This document shows positions 7,279 to 16,107 of a stretch of 64,000 nucleotides of DNA, in pieces. Each line of letters begins with the position of its first letter. Within the stretch, counting starts at the first letter, position 1. The position numbers were made by a program, and so were the translations under genes. The stretch is from Tsukamurella sp. M9C (lineage in GTDB: Bacteria > Actinomycetota > Actinomycetes > Mycobacteriales > Mycobacteriaceae), in the NCBI RefSeq assembly GCF_020169415.1, contig NZ_JAIULG010000001.1:124001-188000 (forward strand), read 5' to 3'. The notes under the pieces are model-generated. The model had not been told where the DNA came from. It did not search any database and was given only the letters and a program-made list of their open reading frames with translations.

Positions 7279-9264
7279 GTGCCGAGCGAACTGGATCGTG
7301 CGTACCTGCGCGGCGGTCTGGGATCGGCGCCGCCGCCCGCCGAAGCGGGGGAGCACCCGCTCGTCGTCCTCGTCGTCGCCTACCGGAATCCGGTGGATCT
7401 GCGGGCGTGCCTCGAGTCGGTGGCACTGCACCTCCCGGGTATCCGCACCCTGATCTGGGATAATTCCGGACCGGACTGGCCGGGGATCGCCGAGCTCCAC
7501 GCCGCGTTCCCGGACGTCGAGTGGTACACCGACGGAACGAACAGGGGCTTCGCCGCGGGGGTCAACCGGCTCGCCGCGCTCGCGCCGGAGGCCGACCTGC
7601 TGCTGCTCAATCCCGATGCGCTGCTGCTCGGGGATCTGGCCGTGACGCGAGCGGCGTTGCGCTCGCCGGGCGTCGCCGCCGCTGCTCCAAGAATTCAGGA
7701 TTCAGCACTTTCCGCGAGCGACGGACGCGATTGGGACGTCGCGCACCGTCGGCGGGGCACGGTCCGCGCGCTGACCTCCTACGCGGGCTACGCCGCACGG
7801 TTGCGGGGGACTCCGTTGTCGGACCTGTACGGGGAGGCGCCCGGCGAGGTGGAGGGCTACCTGACGGGCGCCTGCCTCGCGATCCAGCGCGACGCGTGGG
7901 AGGCGCTCGGGCCGTTCGACGAGGAGTTCTTCCTCTACGGCGAGGAGTCCGACTGGCAGTGGCGCGCCCGGCGCGCGGGCTGGCGGTTGGTGCTGACCGA
8001 CGATGCGGGAGTCGAGCACGCCGGCCACGGCACCGTCGCCGATGACGCGAAGGCCGGGCGCCGCTCGACCGACCTGCTGCGCGCGAACATCGCCCTGAAC
8101 CTCGAGCACGACCGCGGCGTTCGTGCCGCCGATACGTACCTGGCGGGCACTGCTCTGCTCGACCGACTGCAGCGGTCGACGCGCCGTGCGAAGGCGACCG
8201 CACGGCGGACGGCGAAGCCGGCGATCGTGATCACGACCAACCGGCTGGTGTACGGCGGCGCGGAGCGGCAGCACGCGCTGCTCGCGGCGGAGCTGGATCG
8301 TCGCGGTTATCCCGTGACCATCGCCTGCATGCAGCGCTTCGGCCCCATCGTGGCCGAGATCCCGCACTCGGTGCGTGTGGTCCGCCAGCCCTGGTGGGCT
8401 CCGGCGCTGGACCCGGTGGACGGTCCGCAGATCCTGATCAGCGCCACGACGAACACCGAGACGGGGTTCGCGTCGCTGTGGCGAGCGGGCTCGAAGGACC
8501 GACGGTGGCTGGTGGCCGCGCATTCGTGGTTCGGACCGAACGGCACGACGTTCTCGGCGCCGCTGGCCCGCGCGATGCGCCGTGCCGACGGCTTCGTCGG
8601 ACTCGCCCCCGGCCACTGGGATGTGGGTTCCCAGTTCCAGGACCTGGGTAAACCGGTCTTCACCGCGCCGAACGGCATCGTCTCGGCGACCGAGCTCGAC
8701 TCCGCGCCGCCCTCCCGGCCCGTCCGCGCCGCGGGCCGACCGCCGCACCTCGTGATGCTCAGCCGCATCGTCGAGTGGAAGAACCCGCAGCTGCTGGTGG
8801 AGGCCCTGGCGGGGATCGACGTGCCGTGGGAGCTGTCGATCTACGGCGACGGCCCGGACCGTGAGCGGCTCGAACCGCTCACGCCCCCCGCGGTACGGGA
8901 TCGGGTGCACTGGCGAGGCTGGGTCCCGGGCCCCGACACCGCGCTCGCCGACGCGGACCTGCTGTGCGTGCCGAGTCGCGACGAGGCCTTCCCGCTGGTG
9001 ATCCTCGAGGCCATGGCCCGGGGTGTCCCGGTGGTCGCGTCCGGTACCGGCGCGGTCCCGGAGATGCTCGCCCACGGCGAGGCCGGGCGCCTCGTCGAGG
9101 ACGTCACCGTCGACGGTTGGCGCGCCGCGATGACCGACTTGCTCGCGCACCCCGAGGCGTGGCCGGCCCTGGGCGATCGGGGCTTCGAGCGGATGCGGGC
9201 GAACTACTCGATCGAGGCCATGGCCGACGGCTACGAGGCCGCCTTCGCCGGAGTCCTCCGGTGA
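7279..9264 (+). CDS. Bifunctional GT2-GT4 glycosyltransferase
   Basis: About 661 residues carrying two glycosyltransferase modules. The N-terminal half is a GT2 rhamnosyltransferase-like domain: VVAYRNPVDLRACLESV, the WYTDGTNRGFAAGVNR signature, NPDALLLG, then GAC-x-IQRDAWEALGPFDEEFF. After residue ~310 a GT4 module begins (NRLVYGGAERQHALLAAEL) and ends with FPLVILEAMARGVPVVASGTG. It may add two successive sugars. GTG 7279 is preferred because GTGAGGAG sits 6 nt upstream; ATG 7258 in the same frame has no ribosome-binding site. Its stop overlaps the next gene's GTG. Confidence 0.82.
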   Translation: MPSELDRAYLRGGLGSAPPPAEAGEHPLVVLVVAYRNPVDLRACLESVALHLPGIRTLIWDNSGPDWPGIAELHAAFPDVEWYTDGTNRGFAAGVNRLAALAPEADLLLLNPDALLLGDLAVTRAALRSPGVAAAAPRIQDSALSASDGRDWDVAHRRRGTVRALTSYAGYAARLRGTPLSDLYGEAPGEVEGYLTGACLAIQRDAWEALGPFDEEFFLYGEESDWQWRARRAGWRLVLTDDAGVEHAGHGTVADDAKAGRRSTDLLRANIALNLEHDRGVRAADTYLAGTALLDRLQRSTRRAKATARRTAKPAIVITTNRLVYGGAERQHALLAAELDRRGYPVTIACMQRFGPIVAEIPHSVRVVRQPWWAPALDPVDGPQILISATTNTETGFASLWRAGSKDRRWLVAAHSWFGPNGTTFSAPLARAMRRADGFVGLAPGHWDVGSQFQDLGKPVFTAPNGIVSATELDSAPPSRPVRAAGRPPHLVMLSRIVEWKNPQLLVEALAGIDVPWELSIYGDGPDRERLEPLTPPAVRDRVHWRGWVPGPDTALADADLLCVPSRDEAFPLVILEAMARGVPVVASGTGAVPEMLAHGEAGRLVEDVTVDGWRAAMTDLLAHPEAWPALGDRGFERMRANYSIEAMADGYEAAFAGVLR

Positions 9265-10367
9265 CGGGGCGCGTGCTCTGGCTCTCGCCCTGGATGCGCC
9301 CCCTGGCCCGGGTGTACTGCGAACAGCTCCAGGACGCCGGGTGGGAGGTGGTCCTGGTGACCACGGACCAGCACCCGGAGTCCGACGGTGCGCGGTCCTA
9401 CGAGCGGGTGCTCGACGCGCGGCCCCGCACCGCCTCGACGTGGCCCGGCTTCGCGCGGGAGCTGCGGGCTGCGCGGTCCTTCGCGCCCGACGTGGTGGTG
9501 ACCGAACTGGTGCGCGACCCGCGGTGGATGCTGCTCACCGGCGGCGCGCCGCGCGTGAACCTCATCCACGACGACCGGCCGCACGGCGCCGACGAGGTCT
9601 TTCCCGCGTGGGAGCGTCGGCTCTTCGGCCGGTGGGCGGAATCAGCGGCGGGAACGGTCGCGTTCAGCGAGTACGTCGGCTGCCGGATCGGCGCGTCCGC
9701 GGTGGCGCCGCTCGCCAGCGACCTCGACGAGGCGCGGGTGCCGCCGTTCGTCGGAGCCGGGGGACGCCGCGACTTCGTGGTGTTCGGGCGCCTCTCGGAG
9801 TACAAGAACCTCGGCGTCACTCTCGCGGCGTGGGAGCGGCACGTCGCCGGGCCGGGGTGGCGCGGCGACGAGCTGGTCCTCATCGGCGACGGTGACCTCT
9901 CCCCGGATCTGCCCCCGGCCGTGCGCTGGCGGCGGGGCACGTACTCGTACGCCGACGTGCTCGAGCCGATGGCCCGGGCCAAGGGCTCGGTGGTGCACTA
10001 CCGGCGCGCGACGCAGAGCGGAGTCCAGGTGCTCGCGATGCAGCTCGGGGTGACGCCGATCGTCTCCCCCGAGGGCGCGCTTCCCGAGTTCCAGCCGTCC
10101 GGCGAGGACCCGATCGGCGTGGACGACGTGGCGGGCCTGGCTCGCGCCTTCGACCGCCTCGCGGATCCCGCGGAGGCCGAGCGCCGCGGCCGGGCCGCGC
10201 ACGCGCACTACCTGCGCGCACACACGGCGGCGGTCTCGACGGACGCGCTCGGCGCGGAGTTGTCGCGTGCGGCGGGGGAGCGGAACGCGCCCCCGCACAG
10301 GACCACTCATCGGACCCGCGGTGCGGGTGAGCTCGAAGGAGACGGACATGGCGGATTGGCTTCGTGA
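9261..10367 (+). CDS. Glycosyltransferase (GT-B type)
   Basis: About 368 residues. The start is a GTG in a 4-nt GTGA overlap with the upstream gene, giving an N-terminus VTGRVLWLSPWMRPLARVY. The middle contains VVFGRLSEYKNLGVTLAAWE, the typical hinge of GT4-like enzymes. The donor-binding region is degenerate (SGVQVLAMQLGVTPIVSPEG) and lacks the usual second Glu of E-x7-E, so the subfamily is uncertain. Its last ~20 residues overlap the ribosome-binding region of the following methyltransferase gene. It likely adds another residue to the repeat unit. Confidence 0.68.
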   Translation: MTGRVLWLSPWMRPLARVYCEQLQDAGWEVVLVTTDQHPESDGARSYERVLDARPRTASTWPGFARELRAARSFAPDVVVTELVRDPRWMLLTGGAPRVNLIHDDRPHGADEVFPAWERRLFGRWAESAAGTVAFSEYVGCRIGASAVAPLASDLDEARVPPFVGAGGRRDFVVFGRLSEYKNLGVTLAAWERHVAGPGWRGDELVLIGDGDLSPDLPPAVRWRRGTYSYADVLEPMARAKGSVVHYRRATQSGVQVLAMQLGVTPIVSPEGALPEFQPSGEDPIGVDDVAGLARAFDRLADPAEAERRGRAAHAHYLRAHTAAVSTDALGAELSRAAGERNAPPHRTTHRTRGAGELEGDGHGGLAS

Positions 10368-11001
10368 CTCGGTGACCGGGGTGGACTCGGAGCGGTCGCT
10401 CTCGGGGCGGGCCCGGGCCCGGCGGTGGGACGAGCTGCTGCGGCGGTTCCCGGACTTCGCGGAGATGCGGGTGCTCGACCTGGGCGGCACCCCCGACTCG
10501 TGGCGGCTCGCCCCGGAACGACCCGCCTCGGTGACCACCGTGAACCTGATGGACCTTCAGTCGTGGTCGCCCGACATCGTGGCCGTGCAGGGCGACGCCT
10601 GCACGCTCCCGGCGGCGATCGCGGCGGACCGGTTCGACCTGGTCTTCTCGAACTCGCTGCTGGAGCACGTCGGCGGGCACGTCCAGCGGCAGCGCCTGGC
10701 CGACAACGTGCACGCGCTCGCGGACCGGCACTGGGTGCAGACGCCCTACCGGTACTTCCCGGTCGAGCCGCACTGGCTGTTCCCCGGCATGCAGTGGCTG
10801 CCCTACGAGGCCCGGACGCAGATCTCGTTGCGCTGGAACCGCGGCCACGTCCGCACCCACACCCGCGCCGAGGCGCAGGACCAGGTCGACGAGATCGATC
10901 TAGTTGGCATCTCACAGATGCGGCGGTACTTCCCCGACTCGGAGGTCTGGTTCGAGCGGTTCGCGGGCCTGGTGAAGTCCCTCGTCGCGATCCGCGCGTG
11001 A
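10348..11001 (+). CDS. Class I SAM-dependent methyltransferase
   Basis: A 217-residue protein with SAM motif I as MRVLDLGGTPDSW (~34-46), an acidic strand end (VTTVNLMDLQ) and motif IV DLVFSNSLLEHVGG (~99-112). The Q-x-x-QRLADNVHALAD and WVQTPYRYFPVEPHW segments are typical of small-molecule methyltransferases in glycan loci. ATG 10348 is chosen because GAAGGAG lies about 7 nt upstream. The gene overlaps the end of the upstream glycosyltransferase by 20 nt. It probably O-methylates a sugar of the polymer; the position is unknown. Confidence 0.75.
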   Translation: MADWLRDSVTGVDSERSLSGRARARRWDELLRRFPDFAEMRVLDLGGTPDSWRLAPERPASVTTVNLMDLQSWSPDIVAVQGDACTLPAAIAADRFDLVFSNSLLEHVGGHVQRQRLADNVHALADRHWVQTPYRYFPVEPHWLFPGMQWLPYEARTQISLRWNRGHVRTHTRAEAQDQVDEIDLVGISQMRRYFPDSEVWFERFAGLVKSLVAIRA

Positions 11002-11025
11002 GCCGTGTCCCCGGTTCCGGGCCGG

Positions 11026-11760
11026 TCAGTGCCGGCGATCGGCCGCGCGGGCACGCACCGCGCGGAGCAGGAACGCGGGGTTGCCCAGCAGGTACCGCCC
11101 GGCCTTGTGGGGCTCCCGCACCAGGATGTCCACCCATTCGACGCCCAGCCGCCGGGCCAGTCCGGGCGCCCGGGTGCGGGTGCCCGCCCAGAAGCCGAAG
11201 AGACCGCCCACGCCGGCGGTGAGCGGGACGCGCAGCGCGGAGCGGTTCCGCTCGATCCACTCCTCCTGCAGCGGGTTCCCGAAGCCGACCAACAGCACGT
11301 CGGGCGCGGCGGCGTCGATCGCGGCCAGGACCTCCGCGCCGTCCGACAGGTCGAAGTAGCCGTGGTGCCGACCCGCGACCTCGACGGGAAAGCGCCGCTC
11401 GGCGGCGGCCGCGGCGGCGGCGTTGACGTCCTCGGTCCCGCCCAGCAGGTACACCCGCAGGCCGGGGCTCGCCTCCAGCAGGGCGGGGATCACGTCGGTG
11501 CCGTTGAGGTTGGCGCGCAGCTGGACTCCGCGCATGCGTGCCGCCCAACGCACGCCCGTGCCGTCACCGAAGACGAAGGTCGACGCGTTGAGGACGTCCC
11601 GGTACTCGTCCGATCGCGCGGCCACGTTGAGCGTCGCGGCGTTGGGGAAGACGACGGTGCTGCCCGCAGGTCCACGCGCGGCCGCCTGCAGGCGGGACAC
11701 CGCGGACTCGAGCGGGAGATCGTCGAATTCGACGCCGAGGATGCGCACTTCTTGCGACAC
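11026..11760 (-). CDS. WecG/TagA/CpsF-family glycosyltransferase
   Basis: A 244-residue protein matching the family length and motifs: VRILGVEFDDLPLESAV at the N-terminus, FPNAATLNVAARS, the FVFGDGTGVRWAARM segment with the catalytic-region Asp (~70), LLGGTEDV (~105), and VGFGNPLQEEWIERN followed by VGGLFGFWAGTR. Family members transfer N-acetylmannosamine-type sugars to a lipid-linked first sugar, consistent with extending the product of the phosphotransferase at 21921. The gene starts with GTG and has a leaderless-type promoter. It is monocistronic, facing the preceding methyltransferase gene. Confidence 0.88.
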   Translation of the reverse strand: MSQEVRILGVEFDDLPLESAVSRLQAAARGPAGSTVVFPNAATLNVAARSDEYRDVLNASTFVFGDGTGVRWAARMRGVQLRANLNGTDVIPALLEASPGLRVYLLGGTEDVNAAAAAAAERRFPVEVAGRHHGYFDLSDGAEVLAAIDAAAPDVLLVGFGNPLQEEWIERNRSALRVPLTAGVGGLFGFWAGTRTRAPGLARRLGVEWVDILVREPHKAGRYLLGNPAFLLRAVRARAADRRH

Positions 11761-11766
11761 GAAGGC

Positions 11767-11772
11767 AGGCTA
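11767..11772 (-). promoter_or_regulatory. -10 hexamer TAGCCT for the WecG-type gene, leaderless
   Basis: On the minus strand TAGCCT ends 6 nt before the GTG start at 11760, the same spacing seen for the genes at 1369 and 14199. No ribosome-binding site is visible. Confidence 0.45.
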
Positions 11773-11782
11773 CCACCGTCCT

Positions 11783-11798
11783 TTGCGACTGCAGTAGA
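11783..11798 (+). promoter_or_regulatory. Promoter-proximal motif TTGCGACTGCAGTAGA
   Basis: A copy of the TYGCRACTGC...TA motif in the 104-nt divergent gap between the WecG-type and GH5 genes, 67 nt before the GH5 ATG. It runs into TAGACT (11795-11800), a usable -10 for the GH5 gene. Confidence 0.38.
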
Positions 11799-11864
11799 CT
11801 GCATGGTGGCCGGACGGCCCAGTACGTTGTGCGCCCGGCCGGGTGGTGTTGCGGGGGTGAAGGA

Positions 11865-13064
11865 ATGAGTGCGATCCGCCGTACCGCCGTCGTCGTCCTC
11901 CTCGTCTGCGCCCTCCTGGCCGCGACCGTCGCCGTGCCGCGGTCGGCGGCGCCCGAGCAGTCGACGGACGGCCTGCGGGGCATCAACATCGCCACCCTCC
12001 TGACGCAGGCGGTCACGATCTACGACCACCCGACGGTCACGGGGACCGGGGAGCCGCTCTCGACCTACGTGCGGTTGCAGCAGCTCGGCCACCGCCTGAT
12101 CCGCCTCCCCGTCGACTGGAACTTCCTGCAACCGGATCTGGACACGGGCGAGGAGGACTTCCACCCGGCGTACTGGAACGCAGTGCGCTCGGAGGTGGGC
12201 AAGATCAAAGCGGCGGGCCTGCGCGTGGTGCTCACGCTGCACTCCGGGTGCGAATGGCGCAAGCCGAAGACGACATCGGCGCCGCTCGTCTGCGGCGCGG
12301 GGCTGAGCACGGATCAGACGGACCGGGTGTGGCGGACCTTCTCGGACGCGTTCCGGGACGATCCCGCGGTGATCGCTTACGACCTGTTCAACGAGCCCAC
12401 GCGGTTCAGCCATCCCACCCGCCGGGACCTGCAGGCGCCGGACAAGCCGGCGTACTCCGTCTACCAGCGGCACGTGAATTCGGTCGTCCGGGCGCTCCGC
12501 GAGAACGGCGATCGGAAGACGATCTGGGTGGAGGGGCTGTGCTGCTCGCCGTACACGGACTTCCTCTACACGGATCCGTCCGGCGGCTGGGTGGACGATC
12601 CGCTGTGGCGCATCGTCTACTCGCAGCACATGTACCCGGCGCGCAACAGCAGCGAGGGCGAGGTCTTCGACGCCGCGAAGCTCGACGAGGACTACGTCCG
12701 CGACGCGGGCAAGCCCTGGGTCGACCGGGGCTACGAGCGGGGATTCATCGGCCGGCTGCGGGATTTCGGCGAATGGTGCCGGCGCAGCGCGGTGAGCTGC
12801 TCCGTCGGCGAGGTCGGCTGGTACGGCCCCGGCCAGTCCGCGGCGAACGCGGAGCAGTGGAACCTGCTCGGTGACCGCTGGTACTCGCTCGCCGACACCT
12901 ACGGCTTGTCGGTCACCTACTTCGGCACGTCCTCGGCCTTCCACGGGCCGCTGTGGGCCTACGACGCCCCGGGCCCGGACGTCTGGTTCCCCGCGCCGGG
13001 ACTGTCCCGCAAGCAGTCCCAGTCGGCGATCATCGAGAAGCCCGAGCACCTCTCGCGCGGATAG
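11865..13064 (+). CDS. Secreted glycoside hydrolase family 5 (cellulase-like)
   Basis: A 399-residue exported protein. Residues 1-28 form a signal peptide (RR at 5-6, hydrophobic core ~8-24, then PRSAA). The (beta/alpha)8 fold shows GINI near 39-42, LIRLPVDWNFL (~78-88), the acid/base glutamate in YDLFNEP (E177), a conserved QHMY (H255) and the likely nucleophile in VGEVGWYG (E316). It presumably trims or releases the locus polymer, or remodels a host or biofilm glucan. ATG 11865 places the signal peptide correctly; an in-frame upstream start would add 12 residues before it. Confidence 0.85.
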   Translation: MSAIRRTAVVVLLVCALLAATVAVPRSAAPEQSTDGLRGINIATLLTQAVTIYDHPTVTGTGEPLSTYVRLQQLGHRLIRLPVDWNFLQPDLDTGEEDFHPAYWNAVRSEVGKIKAAGLRVVLTLHSGCEWRKPKTTSAPLVCGAGLSTDQTDRVWRTFSDAFRDDPAVIAYDLFNEPTRFSHPTRRDLQAPDKPAYSVYQRHVNSVVRALRENGDRKTIWVEGLCCSPYTDFLYTDPSGGWVDDPLWRIVYSQHMYPARNSSEGEVFDAAKLDEDYVRDAGKPWVDRGYERGFIGRLRDFGEWCRRSAVSCSVGEVGWYGPGQSAANAEQWNLLGDRWYSLADTYGLSVTYFGTSSAFHGPLWAYDAPGPDVWFPAPGLSRKQSQSAIIEKPEHLSRG

Positions 13065-13089
13065 CCCGCGGCTCACCGGTCGGTGCGGG

Positions 13090-14187
13090 TTACGGACGCG
13101 GTCGCGCGAGTTCCGTCCACAACGTCGCGAGCCGCGCGTGCCAGGGGGCGATCGCGAAATCCCCGGCACGCCGGCGGGCCCCGGTCGAGATCGTCTCCCG
13201 CAGTGCGGGATCCTCGACCAATCGCGCGAGCGCACCGGCGAGCGCGGGCACGTCGCCCGGCGGTACCAGGACGCCGTCCACGCCGTCGGTGATCGCGTCG
13301 GGGATGGCGCCGACGGGGGTGGTCAGCGGCGCGAGGCCCGCGGCCATCGCCTCCAGGAGGGCCATGGGCAGGCCCTCGTCGTAGCTCGGCAGCGCGAAGA
13401 CCTGTGCGGTGGCGAGCAGCGCATCGCGCCCCGCGGGGTCGACCCAGCCGCTCACCGTCACCGCGTCGCCGACGTCGGCGGCCGCGACGGCGGCGCGCAC
13501 CTCGTCCACCTCGCCGTCGCCCGCGAGGGTCAGGTGCAGCCGAGCGCGCACCGCGGGCGGCAGCGCGGCCACCGCCGCGACGAGGTCGTAGCTGCCCTTC
13601 CGGACGCCGAGGCGGCCGAGCGCGACCGCCCGGACGACGCCGTCGACCGGGGCACCGTCGTCCCCGTGATCCGGGACCGGGGGCACGGGGTTGTAGAGCA
13701 CCTCCACCGCGCCGCGCGGCAGCGCCATCGCGGCCGCGTACTCCTCGGCCAGCCCGGTGCCGAGCACGAGCCACCGATCGGCGGGCAGCGCGGCCCGCAC
13801 GAGCGGACGGGCGGGGGCGGGCAGCCCCGCGACCCAGCCGCCGAAGTCGAAGCTGTGCCCGTGCACCACGGCGGGTACGCCGCGCACGCGCGCGGCCCAG
13901 AGCACCGGCGCCTTCCGGACCACGCTGCCGCCGTGCGAGAGGTGCACGTGCACGACGTCGACGCGGCCGCGCAGCACCGCGAGCACGCCCCGCGCCATGC
14001 CGGCCAGCCCCGCCCGCAGCCGCCGTCCGACGGTGCCGTCGATGTACGTGGTCACCAGCCGCACGTCGATCGACGGGTCCGGTTGCGCCGCCATGTGGCC
14101 GACCACCGTGGCGATGCCGCCGCGGCTGGACGGCCCGGGCGCGGCGGGGCCGACGACGAGCACGTGCGTTTGTGCGATCACAGACAT
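13090..14187 (-). CDS. Glycosyltransferase family 4
   Basis: A 365-residue GT-B enzyme with clear landmarks: an N-terminal VLVVGPAAPGPSSRGGIATVVGHMA with the Gly-rich donor loop, VDVVHVHLSHGGSVV (~136-150), VRAVALGRLGVRKGSYDLV (~235), and the terminal LPSYDEGLPMALLEAMAAGLAPLTTPVGAIPDAI carrying E-x7-E. The family typically uses nucleotide-hexose or mannose donors in exopolysaccharide and capsule synthesis. It is divergently arranged with the gene at 14199, the two starts only 11 nt apart. Substrates cannot be deduced. Confidence 0.85.
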   Translation of the reverse strand: MSVIAQTHVLVVGPAAPGPSSRGGIATVVGHMAAQPDPSIDVRLVTTYIDGTVGRRLRAGLAGMARGVLAVLRGRVDVVHVHLSHGGSVVRKAPVLWAARVRGVPAVVHGHSFDFGGWVAGLPAPARPLVRAALPADRWLVLGTGLAEEYAAAMALPRGAVEVLYNPVPPVPDHGDDGAPVDGVVRAVALGRLGVRKGSYDLVAAVAALPPAVRARLHLTLAGDGEVDEVRAAVAAADVGDAVTVSGWVDPAGRDALLATAQVFALPSYDEGLPMALLEAMAAGLAPLTTPVGAIPDAITDGVDGVLVPPGDVPALAGALARLVEDPALRETISTGARRRAGDFAIAPWHARLATLWTELARPRP

Positions 14188-14192
14188 AGTCT
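14187..14192 (+). promoter_or_regulatory. -10 hexamer TAGTCT for the gene at 14199, leaderless
   Basis: TAGTCT ends 6 nt before GTG 14199. It abuts the ATG of the divergent glycosyltransferase, whose own minus-strand TAGACT lies directly against its start codon. Confidence 0.4.
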
Positions 14193-14198
14193 ATCGGC

Positions 14199-14759
14199 GT
14201 GACCAGCCCCGAGAACCGCTCCCTGCTGCCCCTGTCCCTCGCCGTGCTGCACCTCGCCGCGCGGCGCGGCCGCGCCGCCCTCCGCGACGCGATCCGGCGT
14301 CCGGATGCCGTGCCCGGTAAGGAGTTCCGGATCGCCGCGGAGGGCTCGGAGATCACCCCGGCCGGCCCGGACGAGACGCTCGCGGCGGCCGTTCTCGCCG
14401 GCGTGCCGCGCGCCGACGCCCGGCGTGCCCTGCTCTCGGGCGGCCTGACGGGGATCGTCGTGACGCATCCGGACGGGCGGGTGGATCGCGCGATCGGCCG
14501 GGTCGACCTGGGCACCGGGACGATCGACGTGCACGTCACGCCCCTCGGCACGCCGCCGGACCCCCGGGCCGCGGAGCCGCTCGCCGCCTACGCCCGCCAC
14601 CGGCTGAGCGAGGACGAGCATCTGCGCCGGGTCTCGGTCACCGTGCCCGCCGGTCACCCCGTCGTGGAGCGGCTGGTCGCGGCCGGTTTCGTCGACGAGG
14701 GCTGGGCGCCTCCTGTGGGCGGCTGGACCGACGCCCGCCTGCTCACCCACCTGCGCTGA
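14199..14759 (+). CDS. Uncharacterised 186-residue protein in the polysaccharide locus
   Basis: Not recognised as a named family. The protein starts with GTG and has an N-terminal helix rich in Leu, Ala and Arg (LSLAVLHLAARRGRAALRDA). A mixed alpha/beta core includes GIVVTHPDGRVDRAIGRVDL. The C-terminus (VSVTVPAGHPVVERLVAAGFVDEGW) looks like the last strands of a GNAT fold, where an LY/LV-x-x-GF turn is usual. No signal peptide or membrane segment is seen. Codon use matches the neighbours. It lies between a glycosyltransferase and the sugar-modification block, so a role as sugar acetyltransferase or accessory factor is conceivable but unsupported. Confidence 0.6.
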   Translation: MTSPENRSLLPLSLAVLHLAARRGRAALRDAIRRPDAVPGKEFRIAAEGSEITPAGPDETLAAAVLAGVPRADARRALLSGGLTGIVVTHPDGRVDRAIGRVDLGTGTIDVHVTPLGTPPDPRAAEPLAAYARHRLSEDEHLRRVSVTVPAGHPVVERLVAAGFVDEGWAPPVGGWTDARLLTHLR

Positions 14760-14763
14760 CGGG

Positions 14764-16107
14764 TCAGGCGCCGCGCAGCCGCCGCGGCGCGGCGGTCCGC
14801 CGCAGCGCGGGCGCCACGGGACGGCCCTGCAGCAGCCCGTCGACGGTGCCCGCCTCCAACGCCTTCCGGTAGGGCACGAGCGCCTGCGCGACGGCGTCGA
14901 CGGTGTGATCGACGTCGGCGTCGGTGTGCGCGGCGGAGATCACGAAGGACTGCCCGAGCACACCGCGGCGCAGCAGCTCCTGCAGGAACAGCGTGCGATA
15001 CGCCTGCGACGGTGCGCCGTCGGCATCGCGGGTGGTGAAGACGAGGCACGAGGGCCGGCCGATCGCCCGCACCGCGTCGCCGACGCCCGCGGCCTCGGCG
15101 GCGGCGTTCACCCCGTCGGCCAGGCGGCGCCCGGCCCGCTCCATCGCGCCCACCGGATCGCCCTCCCGGTAGGCCCGGGCGACGGCGCGGAAGGCGGTGA
15201 GCGAGACCGACTCCGGACCGTGCGTCGTGGACAGCAGGAAGACGCGCTCGGCGTCGGTGTTCAGGCCGCCCAGTTCCATGAACTCGCGCTTGCCGGCGAG
15301 CGCGGCGATCGGGAAGCCGTTGCCCATGGCCTTGCCCCAGCAGGAGAGGTCGGGCGTCACGCCGTACACCGACTGCGCGCCGTGCGGCGACCAGCGGAAG
15401 CCGGTGATCATCTCGTCGAAGACCAGAAGGGCGCCGTGCTCGTCGCACAGGGCCCGGACGGTCTCCAGGAAGCCGGGCTCCGGCTCGGCGAGCGCGGTGG
15501 CCGCCTCGAGGAAGACCGCCGCGATGGCGCCCGGGTACTCGGCGAACAGCGTGCGCAGGGAATCGGCGTCGTTGTAGCGGAAGCGCACGGTGGCATCCCG
15601 CGCCGCCGCGGGGATTCCGGCGTTCATGTCCGTGACGCCGATGAACCAGTCATCCACGGAGAAGAAGGGCTGATCGCAGATCGCCACCAGCTCGCGGCCG
15701 GTCACGGCGCGGGCCAGCCGGACGGCGGCGGTGGTGGCGTCGGAGCCGTTCTTGCCGAACTTCACCATGTCCGCGGTCGGCACCAGCTCGAGGAAGTCCT
15801 CGGCGGCGTCGAGCTCGGTCGTCGTGGGCCGGCTGAAGCTCAGGCCGTCGTCGAGGCAGGCGCGCACGGCCTCCACGACGGGCGGGTAGGCGTGCCCCAG
15901 GGTCACGGCGCGCAGTCCCATGCCGTACTCGACGTATTCGTTGCCGTCCGCGTCCCAGACCCGCGCGCCGCGGCCGCGGGTCAGCACGGGCGGCATGAAC
16001 TCGGGGTACTGGTCGGCGCCGCGGGCGTAGGTGTGCGCGCCGCCGGGCACCAGGTGGTGCAGGCGGTCCTGCAGCGCGCGGGAACGGGCGAATCCGGGTT
16101 CGGTCAT
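14764..16107 (-). CDS. Class III PLP aminotransferase (glutamate-1-semialdehyde aminomutase-like)
   Basis: A 447-residue fold-type I PLP enzyme. It has the GSA-aminomutase opening VPGGAHTYARG, a GKNGSDATTAAVRLARAVTGR cofactor-phosphate region (~113), LVFDEMITGFRWSPHGAQ with the PLP-ring Asp, and the Schiff-base lysine in SCWGKAMGNGFPIAAL (~270). It is not housekeeping HemL-like in context: the start overlaps the upstream methyltransferase by 4 nt (ATGA) inside a nucleotide-sugar operon. Relatives in such loci transaminate keto sugars or make amino-acid-like decorations. An in-frame extension further upstream has no support. Confidence 0.8.
   Translation of the reverse strand: MTEPGFARSRALQDRLHHLVPGGAHTYARGADQYPEFMPPVLTRGRGARVWDADGNEYVEYGMGLRAVTLGHAYPPVVEAVRACLDDGLSFSRPTTTELDAAEDFLELVPTADMVKFGKNGSDATTAAVRLARAVTGRELVAICDQPFFSVDDWFIGVTDMNAGIPAAARDATVRFRYNDADSLRTLFAEYPGAIAAVFLEAATALAEPEPGFLETVRALCDEHGALLVFDEMITGFRWSPHGAQSVYGVTPDLSCWGKAMGNGFPIAALAGKREFMELGGLNTDAERVFLLSTTHGPESVSLTAFRAVARAYREGDPVGAMERAGRRLADGVNAAAEAAGVGDAVRAIGRPSCLVFTTRDADGAPSQAYRTLFLQELLRRGVLGQSFVISAAHTDADVDHTVDAVAQALVPYRKALEAGTVDGLLQGRPVAPALRRTAAPRRLRGA

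Noticed and set aside
11490-13235. Minus-strand frame of 581 codons over the GH5 gene
   Set aside because: The plus strand has a signal peptide and both catalytic glutamates of GH5; the opposite frame shows no domain.
14764-16107. Housekeeping hemL (tetrapyrrole synthesis)
   Set aside because: The protein belongs to the same family, but it is overlapped by a sugar C-methyltransferase gene and lies in a nucleotide-sugar block, so the heme role is unlikely.
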